This document shows, piece by piece, positions 1 to 7,955 of a stretch of DNA of 19,189 nucleotides (position 1 is the stretch's first letter; each line of letters begins with the position of its first letter). The stretch comes from RGIG8709 sp045575975 (GTDB lineage Bacteria; Bacillota; Clostridia; Monoglobales; Monoglobaceae): contig JAZNFO010000028.1 of the NCBI GenBank assembly GCA_045575975.1, positions 1 to 19,189 of the forward strand, given 5' to 3'. The position numbers were made by a program, and so were the translations under genes. Below the pieces are notes generated by a model that ran no database searches, was not told the DNA's origin, and saw nothing but the letters and a program-made list of their open reading frames with translations.

Positions 1-1
1 A

Positions 2-3000
2 GATGTTTCTTTCACAGCAAAGTATGATGCTGGCAACAATGTTGTTACTATTACAGTAAAAGCTGGGGATAAAGACCCTGTTACAACTTCATATGAAAAA
101 TATGACGGTCCTGCAGGTCTTTCGTTCTATTTTCCGGCTGATGTAGGTGGTCGTATTTACATAGATGACCTTAAGGTTACGGCAGGCACTGTTCCTTCAG
201 ATAATTTTAAATCAGCAGTTGAGGAATTCACTTTTAATGAAGTTGTTTCAGGCGAGACAAGCAACATTCAAACATCAGTTTATGAAAGCTGGCCGGGAGG
301 TCTTAGAACTAATTACCCGAGAGGTAATGATACATATCAGGTGGAATGGTCATCAAGCGATGAAGGCGTTATTTCTTCTGGCGGTGTTGTCACAAGGAGG
401 AGTTATCCACAGTCGGTTAATCTTACTGCTAAGATTATGGAATCAGAAGATGTTTATGCTGAAAGAACATTCAATGTTAAGGTTGCACCTTTAGAGGGTG
501 CATCGGATGCAGAGATTGTTTCCGAATATGCAGAAAATGTTGTTGTAGAAAGCACATATTCAGATGAGGTAACAGATTTATCAAATAAGATTACAAAAGA
601 TTTAAAGCCTCTTCCGACAAGAGATGATGTGGCCGATATAGATATTGCCTGGACTTCAAGCCATCCGGAAATAATTGATCCTGCAACAGGTAAGGTTACA
701 AGACCTGCAAGCACAGGAGAAGATATAGCTGTTACTTTAACGGCATCCCTTTCAAAAGACGGATCAGCTCCGGTTATAAAAGAAATAACATATACAGTTG
801 TTAAGTATGTTGACCCGCAAGCTATAGATGAGGCTATGGCAAATGTTGTTATAACAACAGAAGATTATGATAAAATTACCAAAGACCTTACCCTTCCGAC
901 GTCGTATGGGGATGTTAAAATATCCTGGGATACAAGCAGACATTCTAAGATTGCACAGAATGGTGTTGTAACAAGAGGTGATGATGAAGTTACAGGACAG
1001 ATTACCGCAACTTTTACATATGAAGGAGTAACAAAGACCAAGGAATATATCCTGACAGTTTATCCAACAGTTGAAAGAATGCTTGAATTAGATGTTGAGG
1101 CGATTGACAAAACCGGATGGGATGCACTAAAATGGGATTTTGTAGTTCCCCTTATCGGAGAAAAATATGGTTCTGTATTAACATGGACTTCAACAAGCGA
1201 TTATGTTATAGTTGGTGAGAATGGACATATTACAGTTGAGCGTCCATCATGTTTTTCTTCTGATTTAGATTTAAATCTTATTGTTAATGCCTGTCTTGGT
1301 GGTGTTGAAAAAGATATTTCTATTCCAATTACAGTTTTGAGACGGAGTGACTCAGAAACTGCACAGGAAGCTGCTGATACTCTGAATTTTGATGCTATCA
1401 GAGGTACAGGCAATACTCAGGATGCGGTTGTTAAAAATCTTTCTCTTCCAACAAGCTTTGCTTTTGATGAGGATATGTATATTCAGTGGACATCAAGTGA
1501 TGAGAATGTTGTTAAACCAAATGGTGAGGTTATTCGCCCACTTCCCGGTGAAGAAGATGTTACTGTATCATTAACTGCTGTTGTTAAGAAAAATTACTCG
1601 TATTCAAATCCGATTACAATATCATTTAAAGTAAAAGCTCTTTCGAGTGTTGATGAATTATTACAGGAAGCAAAGGATGCTTTGGTATTCTCACAGCTCA
1701 GCTCAGAAATAATTGGTAATGTAACAAAAAATCTCTATTTGCCGAGCACAGGTAAATACGAAACAGAAATCACATGGGAAAGTGGTTCTAATAATATTAA
1801 GGTTTCAGGAACAGAGGGTATAGTTACACAGCCGGAATGGGGAGAGTCAACTGCAATCACTCCTTTGACTGCAACTATATCATATAACGGAAAGAGTGTT
1901 CAAAAAGCCTTCAGTATAACAATTCCTGAAAGTGAAACATATGTTGAGAGCCAAACTATGCTGGATGAAAACTTCAACGCCTGGACAGAAGAGTTCAAGT
2001 TCGGAACAGCAACATCCACAGGTGTATGGACAGTTCCGGATGCAGCATTCACAGGGCTGGATGCGAATATCATAAACATAGGAGGAACAGATAATACTGC
2101 AATATATCTGTCAACAGAAAATTCAAATACATCAGGCTATTTAACATACACATCTTATGAGTTAATTGAATCAACTAGTGCAAATGTTGGAATGCGATTT
2201 TTTGTTAATGAAGATTTTACAAGATGTGCAACAATTGATGTTTTTGCAAGATCAATGATTATGTCAATTGCAACTTTGCATATCAATGTTTCAGATTCAA
2301 CAATTGATGTTGTTACAGCAAACAATACTTCAACACCTTTCACACTTAAGCTTGATAAAGGTGTGTTTAAGAAGAATGATTGGAATGATTTAAGATTTGA
2401 TATAAACACAAGAACCTGTAGATTCCATGTATATCTGAACGGGGTGTGTGTAACAGAAAACGGTTTTGTTTCTGACAAAGAAACAGGCACTCCTTTTGTT
2501 ACTGTAATCGGCATTCCATACAGCAATATGAATGCAGTTGGGTCCGGTATCAAAGGTATAAGCTGGACCATAGATGAGGGGTTAATCTATATTGATGATT
2601 TGTATGCAAAAACATACGCTGTTCACACAAAAGAACAGAAAAATGTGGCAGATATATGGGAAGCAGAATTCTTATCAACTGTAGATATAAACTATATTGA
2701 TAAATCGTTTAAATTACCGGAAATGATGTTAAATAAGGTGGATGGGATTACAATTCGTGCAACCACATCTGATAGTTCAATTCTTAATAGTTCAGGTATT
2801 ATTTATATGAGGTATCTTAATCCTGTAACTCAGCTTACTCCTGTGACACTGACAGTTAGCTTTGATAACGGAACAACAGTTTATAAGAGAGTTTATACAC
2901 TTATGGTTTATCCTCCGGAGATAAGCGATGAAGAGGCTGTTAATAAAGATATGCAGACTATAGTTGATTATGTAACGGGAACATATAATCTTAATAAACT

Positions 3001-3742
3001 GAAAGTTAGTATTGATTTTAGTGCTATAAAGCTGGTTAATGGTTCAACTGTAACATGGAAGAGCTCTGACACAAGCGTATTGGGTGATAATGGAAAGGTT
3101 ACAATACCTAAACAGGACAAACGGGTTGCACTAACTGTTACGGTGTCAAAAGGTGAAGCATCAAAAAATTATACATTTAATATTACTGTCGCAGGCAGAA
3201 ATCCGGTTGAGGGAGTGGCTCTTAATAAAGATCGTGTTTATTTGGTTTTAGAGGGCGAAGGTAAGGACTACAGCGATTTAACAGAAATCGTATTTCCGGA
3301 AACTGCGTATAATAAAGCGGTTATGTGGACATCATCTGATGAAGATATTGTAACAGTAGATAATAACGGAACAGTTACAGCGGTTTCTCTTGGGGAAGCT
3401 ATAGTCACTGTCACAACCGTAGATGGTGGATATACTGCAGAATGTTATGTTACTGTGGTGGATTATGATAAGCTGCCAATTATCGGTTACAGTAATTTCC
3501 AAAAAAATCAGAATGATATAACCTTTGATGTTGAGCTTGTATCTTATAAAAAACTCAGCGGAGAGGTAATTGCCGCTCTCTATAATGACAACAACACAAT
3601 GGTTACTATGGATAAATATCCCGTTGAGTCAGTTGTTAATGTAACACTTGATTCAGCGGAGGGAACATATGTTAAATTCTTCCTGTGGGATACATCAACA
3701 CTTAAGCCTCTATGTGAGTGCGGAAAGATTGAAATAGAATAA
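2..3742 (+). CDS. Large modular Ig-like/LamG-like surface protein, 5'-truncated
   Basis: The frame is open from base 2 to the TAA at 3740-3742, so about 1246 C-terminal residues are present and the start lies outside the window. Using window numbering (residue 1 at base 2), residues 1-68 look like the end of a concanavalin/LamG-like sandwich (IYIDDLKV). Six Ig-like units follow, each marked by a W-S/T-S motif, at residues 116, 217, 309, 395, 496 and 592. A second sandwich spans about 655-880 and ends in IYIDDLYA. Further Ig-like units have motifs near 921, 1019 and 1109; the last (WTSSDEDIVTVD) resembles Big_2. Residues 1158-1246 form a separate C-terminal module ending LWDTSTLKPLCECGKIEIE. 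Such modules are typical of secreted adhesins or carbohydrate-active enzymes of Clostridia. No catalytic domain, SLH, dockerin or LPXTG motif is visible, so any enzyme or anchor must lie upstream. The exact function is unknown. Confidence 0.9.
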   Translation, partial: DVSFTAKYDAGNNVVTITVKAGDKDPVTTSYEKYDGPAGLSFYFPADVGGRIYIDDLKVTAGTVPSDNFKSAVEEFTFNEVVSGETSNIQTSVYESWPGGLRTNYPRGNDTYQVEWSSSDEGVISSGGVVTRRSYPQSVNLTAKIMESEDVYAERTFNVKVAPLEGASDAEIVSEYAENVVVESTYSDEVTDLSNKITKDLKPLPTRDDVADIDIAWTSSHPEIIDPATGKVTRPASTGEDIAVTLTASLSKDGSAPVIKEITYTVVKYVDPQAIDEAMANVVITTEDYDKITKDLTLPTSYGDVKISWDTSRHSKIAQNGVVTRGDDEVTGQITATFTYEGVTKTKEYILTVYPTVERMLELDVEAIDKTGWDALKWDFVVPLIGEKYGSVLTWTSTSDYVIVGENGHITVERPSCFSSDLDLNLIVNACLGGVEKDISIPITVLRRSDSETAQEAADTLNFDAIRGTGNTQDAVVKNLSLPTSFAFDEDMYIQWTSSDENVVKPNGEVIRPLPGEEDVTVSLTAVVKKNYSYSNPITISFKVKALSSVDELLQEAKDALVFSQLSSEIIGNVTKNLYLPSTGKYETEITWESGSNNIKVSGTEGIVTQPEWGESTAITPLTATISYNGKSVQKAFSITIPESETYVESQTMLDENFNAWTEEFKFGTATSTGVWTVPDAAFTGLDANIINIGGTDNTAIYLSTENSNTSGYLTYTSYELIESTSANVGMRFFVNEDFTRCATIDVFARSMIMSIATLHINVSDSTIDVVTANNTSTPFTLKLDKGVFKKNDWNDLRFDINTRTCRFHVYLNGVCVTENGFVSDKETGTPFVTVIGIPYSNMNAVGSGIKGISWTIDEGLIYIDDLYAKTYAVHTKEQKNVADIWEAEFLSTVDINYIDKSFKLPEMMLNKVDGITIRATTSDSSILNSSGIIYMRYLNPVTQLTPVTLTVSFDNGTTVYKRVYTLMVYPPEISDEEAVNKDMQTIVDYVTGTYNLNKLKVSIDFSAIKLVNGSTVTWKSSDTSVLGDNGKVTIPKQDKRVALTVTVSKGEASKNYTFNITVAGRNPVEGVALNKDRVYLVLEGEGKDYSDLTEIVFPETAYNKAVMWTSSDEDIVTVDNNGTVTAVSLGEAIVTVTTVDGGYTAECYVTVVDYDKLPIIGYSNFQKNQNDITFDVELVSYKKLSGEVIAALYNDNNTMVTMDKYPVESVVNVTLDSAEGTYVKFFLWDTSTLKPLCECGKIEIE
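290..1930 (+). repeat. Six tandem atrophied Ig-like (aBig) coding units
   Basis: Within the large surface protein, six units recur with a period of about 86-101 codons. Each carries a W-S/T-S-S-like turn followed by a G-x-V-x-R-P strand; examples are WTSSHPEIIDPATGKVTRP and WTSSDENVVKPNGEVIRP. The units have diverged at both DNA and protein level, so this is an old domain duplication and not a recent DNA repeat. Confidence 0.75.
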
Positions 3743-3743
3743 A

Positions 3744-3784
3744 AAAATGCTGCAACATATACTGTTGCAGCGTTTTTATTTTTT
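3744..3784. terminator. Bidirectional terminator between convergent genes
   Basis: A perfect 9-bp stem GCTGCAACA (3749-3757) / TGTTGCAGC (3763-3771) with a 5-nt loop. It has a T-rich run on the plus side (3773-3784) and an A-run on the other (3741-3746), so it can stop transcription from both directions. It directly follows the surface-protein stop codon, and also the stop codon of the convergent small membrane protein. Confidence 0.88.
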
Positions 3785-4021
3785 TGTGCCAAGGCGGACG
3801 CATTCAAACAAAAGGGCATAGACGAAGGACTGGACAAAAAGACTCATAGCGGAGAGGATAAGCTTTATACTCCACTGGTAATTAACAAAGCTTGAACCCC
3901 AGAAAAGTTCGTTTGCCTTGTATGCAAAGATTCCGAGAATAAGAAGTCCGAAAGAAGTTGCCGTTCCATAATATAAAATATTTATCATTAAATCCGATGG
4001 TTTTATAAATTTTTTTTTCAT
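3776..4021 (-). CDS. Small hypothetical membrane protein (81 aa)
   Basis: An 81-residue frame convergent to the surface protein. It has a basic N-terminus (MKKKFIKPSD), then two clear hydrophobic stretches at about residues 13-34 (INILYYGTATSFGLLILGIF) and 52-75 (IKLILSAMSLFVQSFVYALL), with a short basic tail. This predicts a two-span inner-membrane protein. An in-frame stop lies just upstream, so ATG at 4021 is the first possible start; no good Shine-Dalgarno precedes it, which lowers confidence. The stop codon leads straight into a strong hairpin followed by T's on the minus strand, which supports a real gene. I do not recognise the family; a loose resemblance to DUF1634-type membrane proteins is only an impression. 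Confidence 0.5.
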   Translation of the reverse strand: MKKKFIKPSDLMINILYYGTATSFGLLILGIFAYKANELFWGSSFVNYQWSIKLILSAMSLFVQSFVYALLFECVRLGTKK

Positions 4022-4121
4022 AAGTATATTTTAAGGGATTTTATGCATAATTTCAATGCAAAATAAAAGGAAATGGGGGAAAAAGGTGGACGAAAATTTC
4101 GTAAAATTTGTTAAATAATAC

Positions 4122-4150
4122 TTGACAATCAGACAAATGTTTATTAAAAT
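4122..4150 (+). promoter_or_regulatory. SigA promoter of rny
   Basis: TTGACA (4122-4127), a 17-nt spacer, then TAAAAT (4145-4150), close to the SigA consensus. Transcription should start near 4157, giving a leader of about 130 nt, AT-rich and without an obvious strong hairpin, before the RNase Y start. Confidence 0.82.
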
Positions 4151-4289
4151 TAAATTGTGGTACTTTGTATATTTTGAAGTTTCTGTATGAAGCCACATAT
4201 GTTTGATTAAATGTGTATTTTCTTTGTTTAAGTTTTAAATATTTATTTAATTTAATTCGTCAAATCTAACTTAGAAGGAGGTGCGTGAA

Positions 4290-5855
4290 TTGGGCGAAAT
4301 TATTTTAGGAATAGTAGCAGTTGTAGCTATAATAATATGCAGCTTTCTCGGTTTCAAATTTGGCTATTCATACCGCAGAAAGATTGCTGAAAATAAAATT
4401 GGCAGTGCTGAAGAAGAAGCACAGAAAATTGTTGAACAGGCAAAGGAAAAAGCAATAAAAAACGCTGAAAGTGCGAAAAAAGAAAAACTACTTGAGGCAA
4501 AAGAGGAAATACATAAAGAAAGAACAGAACTTGAAAAAGAAATAAAAGAAAGAAGAAACGAAATCCAGAGGCAGGAGAGAAGAATCCAGCAGAAGGAAGA
4601 CACAATCGACAAAAAGACTCAGCTACTCGAAAAGAAGGAAGAACAAATTCAGAAAAAAATTGCGGAAACAGAAGCTCAGCAGGAAGAGGTTGACAGAATT
4701 AAAAAGCTTCAGATGACTCAGCTTGAAAAGATTTCTGAGTTATCAGTTCAGGAGGCAAGAGACTTGCTTTTAAAACAGGTTGAAAGTGAAATCAGGCATG
4801 ATGCCGCAATTCTTGTTAAGAGTATTGAGGATAAGGCGAAGGAAGAGGCTGAAATAAAAGCAAGGAATATTATCACAGGGGCAATTCAAAGATGTGCAGC
4901 AGATCATGTGGCAGAAACAACCGTTTCGGTTGTTCAGCTTCCCAATGACGAAATGAAGGGAAGAATTATCGGCCGTGAGGGAAGAAACATCAGAACTATT
5001 GAAACCCTGACAGGTATTGACCTTATTATTGATGATACTCCGGAAGCTGTTATTTTATCAGGCTTTGACCCGGTTAAGAGAGAAATTGCAAGGCTTTCTC
5101 TTGAAAAGCTTATTGTTGACGGAAGAATTCATCCGGGCAGAATTGAAGAAACAGTTGAAAAATCAAGACGCGAGGTTGAGCAGATTATTAAGCAGGAGGG
5201 CGAGAAGGCTACCTTTGAAACAGGGGTACACGGTCTTCATCCTGAACTTATCAAGCTTCTTGGCCGCTTAAGATACCGTACAAGCTACGGACAGAATGTT
5301 TTGAAGCATGCAATTGAAGTTTCTCATCTTGCAGGTCTTATGGCTGCAGAGCTTGGCGAGGATATTACTCTTGCAAAGAGAGCAGGTCTTCTCCACGATA
5401 TAGGAAAGGCTATTGACCATGAGATAGAGGGCTCACATGTTACCATCGGTGCTGATGTTGCCAGAAAGTACAAGGAAAATGAAAAAGTTATCCATGCTAT
5501 TATGGCTCACCACGGTGATGTTGAACCAAATTCCTGCATAGCATGTCTCGTTCAGGCAGCAGACACAATTTCAGCTGCAAGACCTGCTGCAAGACGCGAA
5601 AATCTTGAATCTTATATTAAGAGACTTGAAGCCCTTGAGGGAATTGCAAACTCTTTTGAAGGTGTTGAGCGTTCATTTGCTATTCAGGCAGGCCGTGAAA
5701 TCAGAATTATGGTTAAACCTGATAATGTTAACGATGAAGCAACAATTCTTCTTGCAAAGGATATTGTTAAGAAAATTGAAGAAAGTCTTGAATATCCGGG
5801 ACAGATTAAGGTTAATGTTATTCGTGAGACAAGAGCGGTTGAATACGCTAAGTAG
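4290..5855 (+). CDS. rny: Ribonuclease Y
   Basis: RNase Y is the membrane-anchored endoribonuclease that starts mRNA decay in many Firmicutes. The 521-residue product matches the family's usual length. In order: one membrane span (about 3-25), a long charged coiled coil (about 30-190), a KH domain with GRIIGREGRN at residues 224-233, and an HD domain with its metal-binding HD pair at H369-D370 (LLHDIGKAIDHE). I chose the TTG at 4290: the AAGGAGGT at 4275-4282 stands 7 nt before it, whereas the in-frame GTG at 4281 lies inside that ribosome binding site. The protein then begins (M)GEIILGIV, typical for the family. It has its own promoter and terminator, so it is probably monocistronic with some read-through into chrA. 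Confidence 0.97.
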   Translation: MGEIILGIVAVVAIIICSFLGFKFGYSYRRKIAENKIGSAEEEAQKIVEQAKEKAIKNAESAKKEKLLEAKEEIHKERTELEKEIKERRNEIQRQERRIQQKEDTIDKKTQLLEKKEEQIQKKIAETEAQQEEVDRIKKLQMTQLEKISELSVQEARDLLLKQVESEIRHDAAILVKSIEDKAKEEAEIKARNIITGAIQRCAADHVAETTVSVVQLPNDEMKGRIIGREGRNIRTIETLTGIDLIIDDTPEAVILSGFDPVKREIARLSLEKLIVDGRIHPGRIEETVEKSRREVEQIIKQEGEKATFETGVHGLHPELIKLLGRLRYRTSYGQNVLKHAIEVSHLAGLMAAELGEDITLAKRAGLLHDIGKAIDHEIEGSHVTIGADVARKYKENEKVIHAIMAHHGDVEPNSCIACLVQAADTISAARPAARRENLESYIKRLEALEGIANSFEGVERSFAIQAGREIRIMVKPDNVNDEATILLAKDIVKKIEESLEYPGQIKVNVIRETRAVEYAK

Positions 5856-5868
5856 AAATGCAAATAAT

Positions 5869-5900
5869 AAACAGGGAAGCATAAAATGCTTCCCTGTTTT
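5869..5900 (+). terminator. Terminator after rny
   Basis: A perfect 12-bp stem, ACAGGGAAGCAT (5871-5882) / ATGCTTCCCTGT (5886-5897), with an AAA loop and a short T-run (5897-5900). The T-run is only four bases before ATAAG, and the chrA start is 17 nt beyond the hairpin, so termination may be incomplete. Confidence 0.85.
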
Positions 5901-5916
5901 ATAAGTGGAGGAAAAT

Positions 5917-6465
5917 ATGAAAAATCTTTTAAAGCTTTTTACAACCTTTTTCAAAATAGGTGCGTTCACCTTTGGGGGCGGCTATGCAATGATTCCTCTT
6001 ATTCAAAGAGAGGCTGTGGAGAAAAATAAATGGGTTTTGGATGATGATATTTTGGAAATTATTGCAATTGCAGAGTCAACTCCCGGTCCCATTGCCATAA
6101 ATTCTGCTACATTTATAGGATATAAGGTTGCGGGAAATTTCGGTGCGGCTATGGCAACTCTTGGGGTTGTACTTCCGTCCTTTTTGATAATTTCTGTTAT
6201 TTCTTATATCTTAAAGGAATTTCAGGACAACAAAATCGTCTCTTATGCCTTTTTTGGTATAAGAGCAGGTGTTGTGGCACTTATCTTAAAGGCTATTGTA
6301 ACGATGTTTAAAAAAGCAGAAAAAAACGCAGTTGCAATTATAATTATGCTTTTGGCATTTATACTTTCTGCATTTACTGATGTGAGTGTGCTTTTAATAA
6401 TAATCCTGTGCGGAGTTTCGGGAATTGTGACCTCTCTTTTTAAAGAAAGGGGGCTTAAAAAATGA
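5917..6465 (+). CDS. chrA: Chromate transporter family, first half-size subunit
   Basis: A 182-residue membrane protein of the CHR family (Pfam Chromate_transp), short-chain type. Family signatures are FFKIGAFTFGGG (residues 11-22), IPLIQ (26-30), ESTPGPIAIN (53-62) and an ATLGVVLPSF segment. Short-chain CHR proteins are usually encoded as pairs, each supplying half of a transporter, and that holds here. I chose the ATG at 5917 because GGAGG (5907-5911) precedes it by 5 nt; a GTG four codons upstream overlaps that site. Characterised family members export chromate or take up sulfate-like oxyanions. The true substrate here is unknown, since many anaerobes carry these genes without known chromate exposure. 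No separate promoter is evident between the rny terminator and this gene. Confidence 0.9.
   Translation: MKNLLKLFTTFFKIGAFTFGGGYAMIPLIQREAVEKNKWVLDDDILEIIAIAESTPGPIAINSATFIGYKVAGNFGAAMATLGVVLPSFLIISVISYILKEFQDNKIVSYAFFGIRAGVVALILKAIVTMFKKAEKNAVAIIIMLLAFILSAFTDVSVLLIIILCGVSGIVTSLFKERGLKK
5943..6005 (+). repeat. Direct repeat shared with the second chrA (copy 1)
   Basis: 63 bp matching 6485-6547 with 4 mismatches, the last 38 bp (5968-6005) being identical. It encodes the conserved FFKIG-x-FTFGGGYAMIPLIQ motif. The rest of the two genes is much less alike at DNA level. Confidence 0.9.
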
Positions 6466-7025
6466 TTTTTTTAACGCTTTTTGTAACCTTTTTCAAAATA
6501 GGTCTTTTTACCTTTGGGGGCGGCTATGCAATGATTCCTCTTATTCAGTCGGAGGTTTTAGGTCACGGTTGGCTTAGCCTTTCACAGATTATTGATTTCA
6601 TTGCTGTAAGCGAAAGCACGCCGGGCCCGTTTGCTATAAATATGGCAACCTTTGTAGGCACAAATCAGGGCGGTATTTTAGGTGGCATTTGTGCAACCCT
6701 TGGTGTTGTTTTGCCGTCATTTATAATAATATTAATTGTTGCAAGAGTATACGAAAAATTCAAGACCAACAAAATCGTGAAAGGTGCTATGTCGGGGCTT
6801 AAACCAGCGGTGGTGGGACTTATCGGAGCGGCAGTTTTATCAATCGGCAAATCGGTTTTCTTCCCTCAAGGATTTATGCTTAGTGTCTTTGAAAGCAAAG
6901 AATTTTATGTGTCTTTAGTAATAGCACTTGTGATGCTTGTGCTGGCATTTAAAAAAGTTCATCCCATAATAATTGTTTGCCTTTCGGCAGTAATAGGAAT
7001 TGTTACGGGGTACTTTATACTGTAG
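6462..7025 (+). CDS. chrA: Chromate transporter family, second half-size subunit
   Basis: A 187-residue paralogue of the upstream gene, with the same signatures: FFKIGLFTFGGG (residues 10-21), ESTPGPFAIN (51-60) and ATLGVVLPSF. Its ATG overlaps the TGA of the first subunit (ATGA), so the two are translationally coupled and probably made in equal amounts. Paired short-chain CHR proteins are thought to insert in opposite orientations and work together. The end of the gene runs into a nested hairpin shared with the convergent lipase gene. The substrate is not shown by sequence. Confidence 0.9.
   Translation: MIFLTLFVTFFKIGLFTFGGGYAMIPLIQSEVLGHGWLSLSQIIDFIAVSESTPGPFAINMATFVGTNQGGILGGICATLGVVLPSFIIILIVARVYEKFKTNKIVKGAMSGLKPAVVGLIGAAVLSIGKSVFFPQGFMLSVFESKEFYVSLVIALVMLVLAFKKVHPIIIVCLSAVIGIVTGYFIL
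6485..6547 (+). repeat. Direct repeat shared with the first chrA (copy 2)
   Basis: Second copy of the 63-bp near-identical stretch, 542 bp downstream of copy 1. Bases 6510-6547 are identical to 5968-6005, including synonymous codon positions. Confidence 0.9.
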
Positions 7026-7026
7026 A

Positions 7027-7102
7027 AAAAGAGGAGGTTTGATATACACCTCCAAAAGTGTCTAACTTTTGGGGTGCATATCAGTTTTAAGCCTCCTCTT
7101 TT
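7027..7102. terminator. Nested bidirectional terminator between chrA and the lipase gene
   Basis: The outer arms AAAAGAGGAGG (7027-7037) and CCTCCTCTTTT (7092-7102) pair perfectly over 11 bp; the right arm lies within the last codons of the convergent lipase gene. The T-run of the right arm serves the plus strand, and the complementary A-run of the left arm serves the minus strand. Between the arms sits a second, longer palindrome (7040-7083), listed separately. Confidence 0.82.
7040..7083. mobile_element. 44-bp MITE-like palindrome with IS-like ends
   Basis: A near-perfect inverted repeat that begins TGATAT and ends ATATCA. The arms match base for base except for one A-C mismatch and one extra T. 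The right arm read outwards-in contains CACCCCAAAAGTTAGACA. From memory this resembles the termini of IS3-family (IS150-group) elements. The trinucleotide GTT flanks it on both sides (7037-7039 and 7084-7086), as expected for a 3-bp target duplication. It encodes nothing. A plain hairpin of non-mobile origin is the alternative. Confidence 0.5.
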
Positions 7103-7941
7103 AAATATTCTCTTATTTTATCTATATTCTTATATGCCATATTTCTGCCGATTTTGTATGTGGCAAGAAGTTTTTTTCGGTTGTGCTCCACTCTGCTGAC
7201 AGGAAGTGGCTCGTCAGGACTTAAAACTAAAATTGAGCCGTCCTTTTCTTTTTCCCTGATATAGCTGAGAGTTTCGTTATAAACCTTGTGTCTGTTTTCA
7301 ATCGTGGAAATAAACTTGGGATAATTTTTGAATACTTTTTTCATCAAAGGAACCAATGGGTTTGGCTTTTTCATATAGTCTCTTGGTTGTGTGAGAATAA
7401 CGATTGTTTTTTCAAAGCCAACTCTCTCTGCAAACTTAAGGGGAATGGAATCGGCAATTCCTCCGTCTAAAAGTTTAAAACCACCAACCTCAACAATTTT
7501 TGAAGCAAGAGGCATTGATGCAGATGCCCTTATCCATTCAAAGCATTCTTTGTCGCAGGTATCAAGTCTTTTGTAAACCGCTTCCCCTGTTTCAACATCC
7601 GTTGCCACAACATAGAACTGTTGGGGATTTTCATTAAAGGTTTTTTTGTCAAAGACATCATATTTTTCAGGAACCACACCATAGCAAAACCATTTGTTAT
7701 AATAATTCCCTGTGAAAATCAGGGACAAAAGTCCCCCGTATCTTATATCTCTTGCAAACTTTAGGTTATAACGGATGGCTCTTCCAATCTGACGGGATTT
7801 ATAGTTGCAGCCGAATGCCGCACCGGCGGAAACCCCAACAACTCCGTCAAAATCGATGCATTTTTCCATTAAAACATCAATAATTCCTGCTGTGAAAAGA
7901 CCGCGCATAGCGCCGCCCTCTAAAACCAATCCTTTTTTCAT
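7087..7941 (-). CDS. Patatin-like phospholipase / acyl hydrolase
   Basis: A 284-residue patatin-family lipid acyl hydrolase, close in shape to the bacterial RssA/YchK group. All catalytic elements are visible: the oxyanion-hole glycine-rich loop GGAMRG (residues 9-14), the nucleophile motif GVSAG with Ser38, and the DGG motif with Asp159, forming the Ser-Asp dyad. There is no signal peptide, so it is predicted cytoplasmic and probably acts on membrane-derived lipids; the physiological substrate is unknown. GAGGT 5 nt before the ATG is its ribosome binding site. Only 51 bp separate it from yajC, and that gap holds the yajC terminator, so it may depend on read-through or on a promoter I cannot see. 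Its stop codon lies inside a nested terminator. Confidence 0.92.
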   Translation of the reverse strand: MKKGLVLEGGAMRGLFTAGIIDVLMEKCIDFDGVVGVSAGAAFGCNYKSRQIGRAIRYNLKFARDIRYGGLLSLIFTGNYYNKWFCYGVVPEKYDVFDKKTFNENPQQFYVVATDVETGEAVYKRLDTCDKECFEWIRASASMPLASKIVEVGGFKLLDGGIADSIPLKFAERVGFEKTIVILTQPRDYMKKPNPLVPLMKKVFKNYPKFISTIENRHKVYNETLSYIREKEKDGSILVLSPDEPLPVSRVEHNRKKLLATYKIGRNMAYKNIDKIREYLKEEA

Positions 7942-7955
7942 ATATACCTCGTCTT

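Noticed and set aside
341..343. GTG as the start of the large surface protein
   Set aside because: The frame stays open to base 2 with clear domain sequence upstream and no ribosome binding site at 341. The gene is truncated by the window edge.
2155..2571. A 138-codon minus-strand frame opposite the surface protein
   Set aside because: There is no ribosome binding site or terminator, and the plus-strand frame is continuous domain sequence.
4354..4612. Long minus-strand open frames opposite the RNase Y coiled coil
   Set aside because: They mirror the Lys/Glu-rich coiled-coil codons, giving Phe/Leu/Ser-rich translations with no ribosome binding site or family.
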